Shown here piece by piece: positions 8,500 through 16,416 of a stretch of 64,000 nt of DNA (positions are counted from its first letter, which is position 1; every line of letters begins with the position of its first letter). A model generated the notes under the pieces. The model worked only from the letters and a program-made list of their open reading frames with translations. It was not told the origin of the DNA and searched no databases. The stretch is taken from assembly GCA_030685065.1 (NCBI GenBank), contig JAUXQH010000122.1, positions 1 through 64,000 of the forward strand. The letters are read 5' to 3'. This DNA is from Pseudomonadota bacterium (GTDB lineage Bacteria; Myxococcota_A; UBA796; SXON01). The translations under genes and the position numbers were made by a program.

Positions 8500-9855
8500 A
8501 TGGGCAGGCCACGCAACATCATCCTGCTCGTAGCGGACTCGCTCCGCTACGATTCTGTGCACGGTGATGTCCGTGCCGGCGGGAGCGGCTTGCCGTTCAC
8601 CACGGCGCACGCCACACGCTTCACGCAGGCGCGCTCCGGCGGCTGTTGGACATTGCCGGCCACCGCCTCGTTGTTCACCGGGCTGATGCCCCACGAGCAC
8701 GGCGCCGACAGCCAGTCGCGCGGCATGCGCACCGACGTGCCGACCCTCGCCGAGGCCATGCGCGAGCAGGGGTTCCGCACCCACCAGATCACGGCGAACG
8801 TCGCGACCACGGAGATCTTCGGGCTCGATCGCGGCTACGACGAGGTGCACCGCATCTGGAACCACGTCTCGTCGCAACACAAGAAGATCCACGAGGCGCT
8901 CGTCCTCATCGGCAAGCCGCGCCTCCGCAAGAAGATCCTCTCGGCCGACTTCGTGAGCGGCAAGCTCTCGGAGGACCTCGAGGCCTCCAAGGTGTGGTTG
9001 CAGGACACGGTGGGGGACGTGTTCGACGCGGCGCGGCAGCGCCTCGAGACGAACGAGAAGGACGGAAAACAATCGTTCCTCTTCCTCAACTTGATGGAGA
9101 CCCACTTCCCCTACCACGTGGGCCCGACGTTCGAGACCACGGCGGACACCCTGATCGGGAAGATGCGTGAGATCGTGAGCCTGTTCCACCTGGTCAACCA
9201 GACCTGGCTCACGCAGGACAACCAGCCCATCCGCGACGACATGATGAAGCTGCTCCGCCAGCGGCAGCGCCTCGCCTGGGAGCGGCTCGCGCCCCAGGTG
9301 GATGCCTTCATCCAGGAGATGCACGCCCAGGGCAACCTCGTGGTGTTCGGCTCCGACCACGGCGACAACTTCGGCGAGCAGGGCTGGGTGTACCACTTCT
9401 CGAACGTGACCGACGCCGGCAACCATGTCCCCCTCTACTGGATCGACCCGGCGGACGACACGCCGCGCGTCATCGACACCCCGGTGAGCACGCGGGACGT
9501 GTACCACGGCCTCCTCACGGCCGTCGGGGACCAGCGCGCCGCCTTCTCCCCGGTGACCGAGCCGGAGCGCTCCTTCCCGATCATGCAGAGCTGCTGGTAC
9601 AACAACCAGGGCAAGACCCTGGAGAAGTACCGGTACAACCAGATCTGCCTGCTCGAGGGCGGCACGCGCTGGATGCGCCGTCGCAACGAGTGGTTCTCGG
9701 CCCCGCCGGCCACCAACGGCACGGAGATCGCGTTCACCCGCCTGCCTCCGGGCTTCGACCCGCTGGAAGAGGGCGTGATCGTGCCCGAGCGGCGCGGCTA
9801 TCTCCGGTCGGTGCTCGAGGACTTTGGTGACTTCTCGGCACGCGTCGAGGCGTGA
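8500..9855 (+). CDS. Sulfatase/phosphatase-fold hydrolase with atypical nucleophile
   Basis: A 451-residue alkaline-phosphatase-superfamily enzyme with no signal peptide. The first metal-binding Asp lies in NIILLVADSLRYD, and the second metal site is FGSDHGDNFGEQG. In true sulfatases the nucleophile is formylglycine made from Cys or Ser in C/S-x-P-x-R. Here the aligned segment is WTLPATASLFTG, so Thr replaces the Cys and the Arg is missing. A Thr nucleophile is typical of phosphoethanolamine transferases and nucleotide pyrophosphatases, so I call it sulfatase-fold but not a classical sulfatase. Start at the ATG at 8500; a TTG at 8488 is in frame but adds only four residues. Substrate unknown. 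Confidence 0.78.
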   Translation: MGRPRNIILLVADSLRYDSVHGDVRAGGSGLPFTTAHATRFTQARSGGCWTLPATASLFTGLMPHEHGADSQSRGMRTDVPTLAEAMREQGFRTHQITANVATTEIFGLDRGYDEVHRIWNHVSSQHKKIHEALVLIGKPRLRKKILSADFVSGKLSEDLEASKVWLQDTVGDVFDAARQRLETNEKDGKQSFLFLNLMETHFPYHVGPTFETTADTLIGKMREIVSLFHLVNQTWLTQDNQPIRDDMMKLLRQRQRLAWERLAPQVDAFIQEMHAQGNLVVFGSDHGDNFGEQGWVYHFSNVTDAGNHVPLYWIDPADDTPRVIDTPVSTRDVYHGLLTAVGDQRAAFSPVTEPERSFPIMQSCWYNNQGKTLEKYRYNQICLLEGGTRWMRRRNEWFSAPPATNGTEIAFTRLPPGFDPLEEGVIVPERRGYLRSVLEDFGDFSARVEA

Positions 9856-9894
9856 AGCCGCTCCGTGGCAACCTCTTTGACGTGGGGTGTCGAC

Positions 9895-10287
9895 ATGGAA
9901 CCAACCAACCCGCAGCTGCAACCCCTCGGCGTCGCCTGGGCCGTGTGGTCCGGCGTCACCGTGCTCATCGGGCTCTGCATCGCCCTGGTCGCCGCGGGCG
10001 TCGGAGGGCTCATCACGGCCATCCCCGAGTCCAGCTCGGGCGAGCCCGCGCCGTGGTGGATGGGGATGTTCTTCGGGGGGTTCGGGCTCGCCATCGGGGG
10101 CGCCGTCCTCTTGATGGGCGTGCTCGGGATCGTGGTCGGGGTCGGCGTGACGAGGGGCCGGCGATGGGCCCTGTTCGCGGCGTGCGCGCTGGGGCTCCTG
10201 CACGTTTCGAGCTTCCCGATCGGCACCCTCCTCGGGGTGTGGACGTTCGTGGTGGCTGGGCGGGAGCTGTCGAAGCCGACCGGGTAG
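9895..10287 (+). CDS. Small integral membrane protein, function unknown
   Basis: A 130-residue protein with about four hydrophobic segments: one near residues 12-42, a glycine-rich pair near 55-85 (FGGFGLAIGGAVLLMG), and a final one ending GVWTFVVAG. A short hydrophilic N-terminus and a positively charged loop (VTRGRRW) suggest inner-membrane location. It starts 40 bases after the sulfatase-fold gene on the same strand, and 15 bases separate its end from the next membrane protein, so the three may be one transcript. I recognise no family. Confidence 0.65.
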   Translation: MEPTNPQLQPLGVAWAVWSGVTVLIGLCIALVAAGVGGLITAIPESSSGEPAPWWMGMFFGGFGLAIGGAVLLMGVLGIVVGVGVTRGRRWALFAACALGLLHVSSFPIGTLLGVWTFVVAGRELSKPTG

Positions 10288-10301
10288 GGTAGAACCCCCG
10301 G

Positions 10302-11447
10302 ATGCCCGCTTCCTCCGCCTGGATCATCAGCCGAGCCACCGATCTGCGCTGGTTCATCGGTAGCGCCCTCGCGAGCTACGCCATCCTCGGGCTCGCGCTG
10401 GTGCTCCCCGCGCGCGATCCGGCGGACTTCTCCGCGTTCACCCCGGTCGTGCTGGTGTTCCTCGTCTGGGGCATCCTGTTCGACGGCTCGCACGTGTTCG
10501 CGACCTACACCCGCACCTACTTCGACCGCGAGGCGTTCCGGGGCGGGCGGGCGCTGCTGCTCGGGAGCCTCGGCTGGATCGCCCTCGGCCCCGCCGCGGC
10601 GCTCCTCGACGCCGCGCTCGGGCACGACGGGCGCGCCGACCCCCAGAACGGGCTCGTCTACACGCTTTTCCTCGTGTTCGCGTTCTCGTGGGCGTACTAC
10701 CACCTCATCAAGCAGCACTACGGCTTCCTGATGCTCTACAAGCGCAAGAACGCGGACCTGCTCCCGGTCGACAATACGCTCGACAAGCGGTTCTTGTGGG
10801 TGGGCTTCGGCTATCCCTACCTGCGCTTCCTGTTTGGTTCCAACATCTTCGCGTCCGGCCTGATGGGGCGCCACACCCAAGCGGAATTCGAGGGGCTGCT
10901 CGGCCTTCAGCTCACCAGCGTGGCGTTCGTGCTCGACGTCGCGTTCGCCGTCGCGACGATCGTGTACCTGGGGCGGCTGGCGCAGCGCTGGTGGGGCGGC
11001 CAGCCGGTCGACCTTCCCAAGTACCTGCTCCTCGCCGCCGCGATCCCCATGCACGTGCTCGTGCTGCGCTATGTGTCCGACCTGCTGCTGGTCGTGGCGG
11101 CGCTCACGATCATGCACAACCTCCAGTACCACCGCCTCGTGTGGTTCCACAATCAGAACGCCTACCAGTCCGGCCGTCCCGACGCGGTGGCCCGGCACGG
11201 CGCCGCGGTCGCGCTCTCGCGGAGCGTGCTCGTCTACCTCCTCGCCGGCATCGCTTTCGCCATCCCCTACCGCATGGCACGCACGTTCAGCGGCGATCTG
11301 TTCGGGTCGCTGCTCGCGGAGCAGATCATCGGCGGCGCGGTGTGGGGCGTCGCGTTCCACCACTACTACGTCGACGCGAAGATCTGGAAGCTCCGCGCGA
11401 ACGCCCGCGTGCGCGAGGATCTGAAGCTGGAGACGGCGGGGGCGTAG
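10302..11447 (+). CDS. Polytopic membrane protein with conserved His motifs
   Basis: A 381-residue protein with roughly eight or nine membrane helices. Several histidine-containing motifs sit next to the helices: FDGSHVFATYTRTYFD, YYHLIKQHYGF, NLQYHRLVWFHNQ and FHHYYVDAKIWKL near the C-terminus. Clustered His residues of this kind can bind metal in membrane oxygenases and desaturases, but the spacing does not match the HxxxH/HxxHH pattern of those enzymes, so I leave the function open. It probably belongs to the same transcript as the upstream small membrane protein, and it converges on the DUF2330 gene with 12 bases between the stops. Confidence 0.72.
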   Translation: MPASSAWIISRATDLRWFIGSALASYAILGLALVLPARDPADFSAFTPVVLVFLVWGILFDGSHVFATYTRTYFDREAFRGGRALLLGSLGWIALGPAAALLDAALGHDGRADPQNGLVYTLFLVFAFSWAYYHLIKQHYGFLMLYKRKNADLLPVDNTLDKRFLWVGFGYPYLRFLFGSNIFASGLMGRHTQAEFEGLLGLQLTSVAFVLDVAFAVATIVYLGRLAQRWWGGQPVDLPKYLLLAAAIPMHVLVLRYVSDLLLVVAALTIMHNLQYHRLVWFHNQNAYQSGRPDAVARHGAAVALSRSVLVYLLAGIAFAIPYRMARTFSGDLFGSLLAEQIIGGAVWGVAFHHYYVDAKIWKLRANARVREDLKLETAGA

Positions 11448-11459
11448 GGCCCGAACTGT

Positions 11460-12578
11460 TCAGGCCTGCGGCCGCGCCTTCCGCCGCCACGAGAGCAGCC
11501 CCAGCAGCCCCACCACCATGAACGCGGTGTCGCCTGGAAAGTCGCGCTCGTATTCGGTCTCGTTCATCAGGAAGATGACGGTGCTGGCGGGGGTGCGCTC
11601 GGTCGAGTCGGTGAACACCGGGTCGACCGAGTTGGTCGACGGGAACACGATCGCGTCGTACCGCGTGAGCCACCGGGCACCGTCGCCAGCATCGTAGGAA
11701 CCGGCGTAGGCGAGCCACATGCGCCGCTCGGCGCCGCCGTAGCCGAGCAGGTGGTGGGTGTAGATGCCCGCCGGATCCCAGTAGTCGGCGCCGACGGCGT
11801 CCCAGGTGTTGCCCTCCGTCAGGTCGGGGTTGGCGACCGCCTCCCAGCCCGACAACGTCGCGGTGCCCTCGCCGAGCACGAAGATCTCGGTGCGGACCTG
11901 CTCGACGCTGGAGCTCGCGCCGAGCTTCGCCGGGAAGATCGCGTGCAGCGCCCCGTCGCTCGCGATCCCGTACGTGATCGACAGCGGCGCGAGATCGACG
12001 CCGTTCTCCGCGGTCTCCGGCGCGTCGGGGGCCAGCTGTACGGCCACGAACTCGTAGTCGAGCGGATCGGCGACGTAGCCGGCGATCGCATCCTCGATCA
12101 GGGACACGTCGTACCCATGGTCGGTGAGCCAAGTGACCAGGCCGTCCGCGTCCGATGCGGCGAGCGTGGTGTAGGTGTAGTTCCCTGCCAGGCCGCTGCC
12201 GGTGACCACGACGCCGGTGTCACCGAAGTTGTCGCCACCACCCTTGTCGCCAAGGCCGTAGCTCGAGTTGATGCACGCGCACCCGCTGCCCTCCGACGAC
12301 GCCGGATCGATCTCGACCTGCGGCGCGGACGCCAGGGCGATGGCGTCGAGCTTGTCGGCGTCCCCCTCGGCCACGACGCCGATCCCCCCGGGCACCGCGA
12401 CCACCCACGCGAAGTCGGCGGCGTTGCCTTGGTAGTGGGCGCGGTAGGTCACGGTGATGCTGTGCGTGCCGAGGTCGAACAGGGCCTGCTGGGCATCCGA
12501 GGCCGCGAGGGCGCCCTCCTGGGGCGCGAAGCCCCCGCAGGCGAGGGCGGGCTGGATCAGGAGCGACAAGAGGGTCAT
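11460..12578 (-). CDS. DUF2330 secreted protein with C-terminal anchor
   Basis: A 372-residue exported protein. The signal segment MTLLSLLIQPALACGGFAPQ leads into the CGGF opening typical of DUF2330 proteins, whose role is unknown. A Gly/Asp-rich loop contains GCACINSSYG. The C-terminus has a hydrophobic helix (FMVVGLLGLLSW) followed by RRKARPQA, a tail like the MYXO-CTERM/sorting type that retains proteins at the cell surface. An open frame continues upstream of 12578 but reads through the serpin gene and is not credible. Eight bases separate the start from the serpin stop, so the two minus-strand genes are probably co-transcribed. Confidence 0.82.
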   Translation of the reverse strand: MTLLSLLIQPALACGGFAPQEGALAASDAQQALFDLGTHSITVTYRAHYQGNAADFAWVVAVPGGIGVVAEGDADKLDAIALASAPQVEIDPASSEGSGCACINSSYGLGDKGGGDNFGDTGVVVTGSGLAGNYTYTTLAASDADGLVTWLTDHGYDVSLIEDAIAGYVADPLDYEFVAVQLAPDAPETAENGVDLAPLSITYGIASDGALHAIFPAKLGASSSVEQVRTEIFVLGEGTATLSGWEAVANPDLTEGNTWDAVGADYWDPAGIYTHHLLGYGGAERRMWLAYAGSYDAGDGARWLTRYDAIVFPSTNSVDPVFTDSTERTPASTVIFLMNETEYERDFPGDTAFMVVGLLGLLSWRRKARPQA

Positions 12579-12586
12579 GGGAGTCT

Positions 12587-13837
12587 CTACTCGGCGAGGG
12601 AGGGATCGGCGACGTGGCCGACGAAGAGCACGGCGCCGGTCACGGTGTCCCGGATGAGGAGGAGGAACGGGTGGTCGGCGATGATCTGCGTGGTCGCTTC
12701 GAGCGAGTAGTTCTGGGCCAGGGTGATAGCGGTCGCGGCGGCCGCCTTGGTCCCCTCCTCGTCGATGTGCACCCAGGTGCGGTGCAGCGCGCGGTCGACG
12801 TGCAGCCGGGGCTCTGCCAGCGCCAAGGGCGAGATGCCGGAGAAGTCCGCCACCACCTGGTCGAAGGCGGAGGGCATGCCGAGGGCCGTCAGCGGCGCCT
12901 CCAGGTCCGTGTCGGTGGTCAGGTCCATGCGGGGCAGGCTCACGATCAGCTCCTCCACCGGCTGGAGGCTGCCGAGCAGGGAGTCGAGGCCATCCGCCAC
13001 GATGGCGTCCTCGAGCGCCGCGAGGCCGTCGGGCGCGACGGGGACCAGGAGGTCGAGCACGATCTGGCCGCCGATGTAGGGCAGCTCGCCCACGCAGACG
13101 ACCGCGTCGCAGCCGGCCTTCCCGGGGACCGTGGCGTTCATCGTGGGGACACGGATGACGCTGCCGTCGAGCAGGGTGAAGTCGGCGTCCTCCGTGCGGT
13201 CCACCTCGAAAGCGGTCTCCCACTTGCCGGAGAAGTACAGCGCGTTGACCGCCACGAGCTTGGTCGTGGCGTCGAGGGCGCCGGGCGGCAGCAGGTCGTC
13301 GATGTGGCCGTCGGTGTCCGCCGCGATCTGCGCGTTGATCACGGCCTGCGCGCCGGCCGAGTTCCCGAAGAAGTCGGTCTGGACCAGCGGCGCCTGCCAC
13401 GTGTCCTCCAGGAGCGCGAGCCAATCGGGCTCGAACGTGTAGGTGGCCTCTCCGTAGAGGTGGTTGGAGACGCGCAGCTCCCACACGCGGTCGGGGAACT
13501 GGGTGCCCGCGTCGGCGAGGTCGCGGACGGCGGCCCCAAAACCGTCCTGGTAGGCGTCGTCGTCCATCTCCTGGCCGAGGACGGCGCGCAGCTCGTCCGC
13601 GGTGGTCGAGCGGGCGCCCGCGTAGATCATCGCGAGCGGTACGCTGATGGAGAGGGGCGAGTAGACGAAGTTGTCCGCCGCACCGTTGGGCTGGGCGTCG
13701 CGGAGCGTTGTCGCGAACCGCATGCCGAAGCTGTTCACCTGCTCGATGGCGGCGCGCGTGTCGTCACTGACGGGCGCGCGATCGATCTCGGGCGTGCCGC
13801 AGGCGGCGAGGAGGGCGAGCATGGGGAACGGGCGCAT
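12587..13837 (-). CDS. Serpin-family lipoprotein
   Basis: A 416-residue bacterial serpin. The N-terminus MRPFPMLALLAACGTP is a lipoprotein signal with LAAC lipobox, so the protein should be tethered outside the cytoplasm. Family landmarks are NFVYSPLSISVPLAMIYAGA (helix B/breach), LVAVNALYFSGKWETAF, and the reactive-loop hinge HIDEEGTKAAAATAI. The small side chains of the hinge are characteristic of inhibitory serpins that insert the loop into sheet A. FLLLIRDTVTGAVLFVGHV closes the fold. The scissile bond lies within the next residues (TLAQNYSLEATT), so the P1 residue is uncertain. It probably inhibits serine or cysteine proteases, either its own secreted ones or those of prey or host. Co-transcribed with the DUF2330 gene downstream. 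Confidence 0.9.
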   Translation of the reverse strand: MRPFPMLALLAACGTPEIDRAPVSDDTRAAIEQVNSFGMRFATTLRDAQPNGAADNFVYSPLSISVPLAMIYAGARSTTADELRAVLGQEMDDDAYQDGFGAAVRDLADAGTQFPDRVWELRVSNHLYGEATYTFEPDWLALLEDTWQAPLVQTDFFGNSAGAQAVINAQIAADTDGHIDDLLPPGALDATTKLVAVNALYFSGKWETAFEVDRTEDADFTLLDGSVIRVPTMNATVPGKAGCDAVVCVGELPYIGGQIVLDLLVPVAPDGLAALEDAIVADGLDSLLGSLQPVEELIVSLPRMDLTTDTDLEAPLTALGMPSAFDQVVADFSGISPLALAEPRLHVDRALHRTWVHIDEEGTKAAAATAITLAQNYSLEATTQIIADHPFLLLIRDTVTGAVLFVGHVADPSLAE

Positions 13838-13995
13838 GGGTGGAGCTCCGCCTTGATCCGACAGCAAGGGCCGGGCCAGCCCGTGGCAGCTGGATCGTAG
13901 GGGGCCGGTGCTGCGCGGCGCGGCCCCCATGTCGCGCTTTCCAGGGAGGCCGGAGTAGTGTGGGCGCACACCAGGGTTCAAGTGCGTCCTCCCGC

Positions 13996-14580
13996 TTGAA
14001 ATTTTCTGCTCGGTGGCGGCCTCCCTGTCCTACTCGCCGCCTGCGTGGACGCGGGACCCACTGGTCGTGGGTCGCCGCGGACGACGACACGTGGCTGGGC
14101 AGGCACGTGGCGTTCGGGGACTTCGACGCGGACGGGTACGCCGTCGTGGCCGAGGACGACTACGACGGCACCCGCAGCAACAGCGGCCGCGTGTTCATCT
14201 TCCGCGGGGGCGCGGGCGGCCTCGCGGGGACGCCCGACGTCACGCTGGAGGGGCAGTCCACGGGGGCGAGGCTCGGGACGAACCTCGTGGTGGGGGACTT
14301 CGACGGGGACGGCCGCGAAGACCTCGCCGTCACCGCGCCGTACGCGAGCGTCGAGTCTTCCGGCGACGGCGCGATCTACGTGTGGCTGGGCACCTCCTTC
14401 GGCGCCGAGGCGCCCGACCTCACGTGGACCTCCGGCCTCGAGAGCGCCCTGTGCGGCGATGCGTTGCACGCCGCGGACCTCGACGGGGACGGCCTCGACG
14501 AGCTCGTGGTCGGCTGCCCAACCGCGGCCGTCTCCTTCTACTCGGCGGGCCGGGTGTACGTCGTTCCGGGGGCGCCGGCA
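13996..14580 (+). pseudogene. Decayed FG-GAP (integrin-like) lipoprotein gene
   Basis: Remnant of a surface FG-GAP repeat protein. One frame from about 14060 encodes clear repeats (VAFGDFDADGY, VVGDFDGDGREDLAV, ADLDGDGLDELVVGC), each with the Ca-binding DxDxDG core, ending near VYVVPGAP. The expected lipoprotein signal is in other frames. A TTG at 13996 starts LKFSARWR in the repeat frame, but the hydrophobic segment LPVLLAAC with its lipobox and VDAGPTG is one frame away (14023-14063). At least two frameshifts are therefore needed to join them, and the 3' end stops after about three repeats where such proteins normally continue. I infer an inactivated, truncated gene. A sequencing error could explain the shifts but not the early end. 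Confidence 0.6.
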
Positions 14581-14705
14581 CGCCGCGCCCCCCCGTGCTA
14601 CCGTTCGGGCGTGATCGGATCCCTGCGTTTTGGCAGCGCCGGCGGCAGAGGCCGGTGTGCCGGCGAACGTGCCCCGCCACGCTCCTGCCTCCGCGAGTCT
14701 CCCCC

Positions 14706-15722
14706 ATGAGTCGCTCCCTCCTCGCTCTGGTCCTTCTCCCCCTCGTCGGCTGCTTTCCCGAGACGCGGAGGGACGCGGGCCTGGACGCACCGGCGGACAC
14801 CGACGCGGACACCGACGCGGACACCGACGCGGACACCGACGCGGACACCGACACGGACACGGATACGGATGCGGATGCGGACACGGACACGGACACGGAC
14901 ACCGACACCGATACGGATACGGATACGGATACGGATACGGATACGGATACGGATACGGATACGGATACGGATACGGATACGATGGGGGACTACTCGACGG
15001 CGACTGGCTCCACGATGATCGCGATCGCCGCGGGGGCGTTCGCGATGGGCACCTCCGACTATGGCCCGATTCACGCGGTCACCTTGACGCATGAGCTCTG
15101 GATGGGTCAGACCGAGGTGACCCAGGACCAATGGCTCACCGTGATGGGGACAGCCCCCTCATCGTACGCCGGGTGCGCCGATTGCCCGGTCGAGCAGGTC
15201 GATTGGGCCGACGCGGCCACGTTCACGAACGCGCTCTCTGCTCTCGAAGGGCTGGACGCTTGCTACAACGAGGACGGGACCGAGCTCGCCGCGGAGCTCT
15301 CCGACAATCCGTATGACTGCGACGGGTACCGCCTGCCGACGGAGGCCGAGTGGGAGTACGCGTCACGGGCGGGAGAGTCGTTCAGGTATGCAGGATCGGA
15401 CGCCATCTATGACGTGGTCTGGTTTGTCTCCAGCAGCGATGACAGACCGCACGACGTGGCCTCGCTCGCGCCGAACGGCTGGGGCCTGTACGACATGAGC
15501 GGCAACGTCTGGGAGTGGACGAACGACGCGTATGCCGTCTACAGCTCTGGCCCCGTCACCGACCCCACCGGCGCGTCGTCCGGCTCCGACGCCGTGCTGC
15601 GAGGGGGTGGATTCACGTCCGCGTACTACAACACGGAGATCGGCTATCGCACCGCGTACGCGCGCACCGAAGTAACGGAAACCGTTGGCTTCCGCATCGC
15701 CCGGTCCTCCACGGCCCCGTGA
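14706..15722 (+). CDS. FGE-sulfatase-domain lipoprotein with Thr-Asp linker
   Basis: A 338-residue lipoprotein. MSRSLLALVLLPLVGC is the signal with lipobox LVGC. It is followed by a linker of about 60 residues built of Asp-Thr-Asp-Ala and then pure Thr-Asp repeats (residues about 30-92), then a formylglycine-generating-enzyme/sulfatase-modifying-factor domain. Domain landmarks are MGQTEVTQDQW, YRLPTEAEWEYASRAG, GLYDMSGNVWEW, LRGGGF and GFRIAR. Many bacterial members of this family are not sulfatase activators but surface or signalling proteins, and I do not see the paired Cys of true FGE at the C-terminus. The linker probably carries the domain away from the membrane. The start is the ATG after the signal-less upstream sequence; the decayed FG-GAP gene lies just before it. 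Confidence 0.85.
   Translation: MSRSLLALVLLPLVGCFPETRRDAGLDAPADTDADTDADTDADTDADTDTDTDTDADADTDTDTDTDTDTDTDTDTDTDTDTDTDTDTDTDTMGDYSTATGSTMIAIAAGAFAMGTSDYGPIHAVTLTHELWMGQTEVTQDQWLTVMGTAPSSYAGCADCPVEQVDWADAATFTNALSALEGLDACYNEDGTELAAELSDNPYDCDGYRLPTEAEWEYASRAGESFRYAGSDAIYDVVWFVSSSDDRPHDVASLAPNGWGLYDMSGNVWEWTNDAYAVYSSGPVTDPTGASSGSDAVLRGGGFTSAYYNTEIGYRTAYARTEVTETVGFRIARSSTAP
14794..14981 (+). repeat. Hexanucleotide tract coding the Thr-Asp linker
   Basis: An in-frame microsatellite inside the FGE-domain lipoprotein gene. The first part repeats GGACACCGACGC-like 12-mers (Asp-Thr-Asp-Ala); from about 14908 it becomes a nearly perfect run of the hexamer GATACG (Asp-Thr). The hexamer unit means slippage would change linker length without shifting frame. 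Related tracts with different codons encode linkers at about 28354-28391, 30860-30960 and 33683-33752. Confidence 0.9.
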
Positions 15723-15764
15723 GCGGTTCCGCCGCGGGCCAACATGCTCGCCGCCGCGACCGGG

Positions 15765-16286
15765 TCAGTCGAAGTCGACGTGCGCGTAGCCCTGGAGCTG
15801 CAGATCGATGATCCGCGGGAAGGCGTTCGGCGTGATGCGGACCCCGGGCAACAGATCGCTCGCCTTCCATCCCTTCTGCTCCATCGTGCTCGCGCAGATC
15901 TCGACCTGCACGCCCGCCGCGATGAGCTCGCGGACGACCGTGGCGTTCGGGTTCGTCGCGCCCTTCCGGGCCCGCTCCCCCTCCCACGTCCGCCACGCCG
16001 CGTCGTTCAGGATCCAGTAGCCGGCGTCCCCGTGGAGCACGGCCGCGATGTGGAGGGCCTCCCGCTTCACGCCCAGGCGCGCGTAGGCGTCGATGACCTT
16101 GCGGGCGTAGAAGAGCCCCTCGCCCACCTCGCCTTTCCACTGGTCCCCCTGGATCTGGTAGACGGCGCGCACCTCGGGAACGACGAGCCGTGCGGGATCG
16201 GAGGTCTCGTCTGCGAGCGCGGGAATGGGCGCGAGGAGGGCGCCGAGGGCGAGGGCGGCGGCGAGGAGGGCAGTCGGTTTTTGCAT
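15765..16286 (-). CDS. Exported DsrE-family protein
   Basis: A 173-residue protein with a Sec-type signal peptide (MQKPTALLAAALALGALLAPIPALA, cleavage after ALA) and a DsrE/DsrF-like domain. Characteristic stretches are KVIDAYARLGV, ALHIAAVLHGDAGYW, and GVQVEICASTMEQKGW containing the only mature-domain Cys, followed by the LLPGVRITPNAFPRIIDLQ ending of periplasmic members. Cytoplasmic DsrE proteins carry persulfide sulfur; exported relatives are common near sulfur-oxidation genes. It is divergent from the desaturase-rhodanese operon, and a palindrome pair lies between them, which supports a shared sulfur-related regulon. An upstream in-frame start at 16343 is rejected because it would bury the signal peptide. 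Confidence 0.82.
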   Translation of the reverse strand: MQKPTALLAAALALGALLAPIPALADETSDPARLVVPEVRAVYQIQGDQWKGEVGEGLFYARKVIDAYARLGVKREALHIAAVLHGDAGYWILNDAAWRTWEGERARKGATNPNATVVRELIAAGVQVEICASTMEQKGWKASDLLPGVRITPNAFPRIIDLQLQGYAHVDFD

Positions 16287-16340
16287 GGGTGCAGGGCTCC
16301 GTGAGGGTTCCGAACGACCGGGTAACGAGGCATGGTCGTA

Positions 16341-16370
16341 CAATCAAATGTTTGTTTGACTGTTTGATTG
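16341..16370. promoter_or_regulatory. Nested palindromes, candidate ArsR-family operator
   Basis: In the 130-base divergent gap, CAATCAAA (16341-16348) and TTTGATTG (16363-16370) form perfect 8-base inverted arms. Inside them TCAAA-N6-TTTGA (16344-16359) forms a second dyad. The TCAAA-N6-TTTGA form resembles operators described for ArsR-family repressors. The operon downstream ends with an ArsR-rhodanese gene, so autoregulation of both divergent transcripts is a reasonable inference. The site is unusually AT-rich for this region. Confidence 0.6.
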
Positions 16371-16416
16371 ATTGGAGTAGGTTTCGGAATCCCCAACGTC
16401 CCACGGAGCCTCCCGC

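Noticed and set aside
14598..15131. Minus-strand frames with Arg-Ile or Ser-Val dipeptide runs opposite the Thr-Asp tracts (also near 28380, 30900 and 33700)
   Set aside because: They are the translation of the complementary hexamer repeat and have no start signals or domains.
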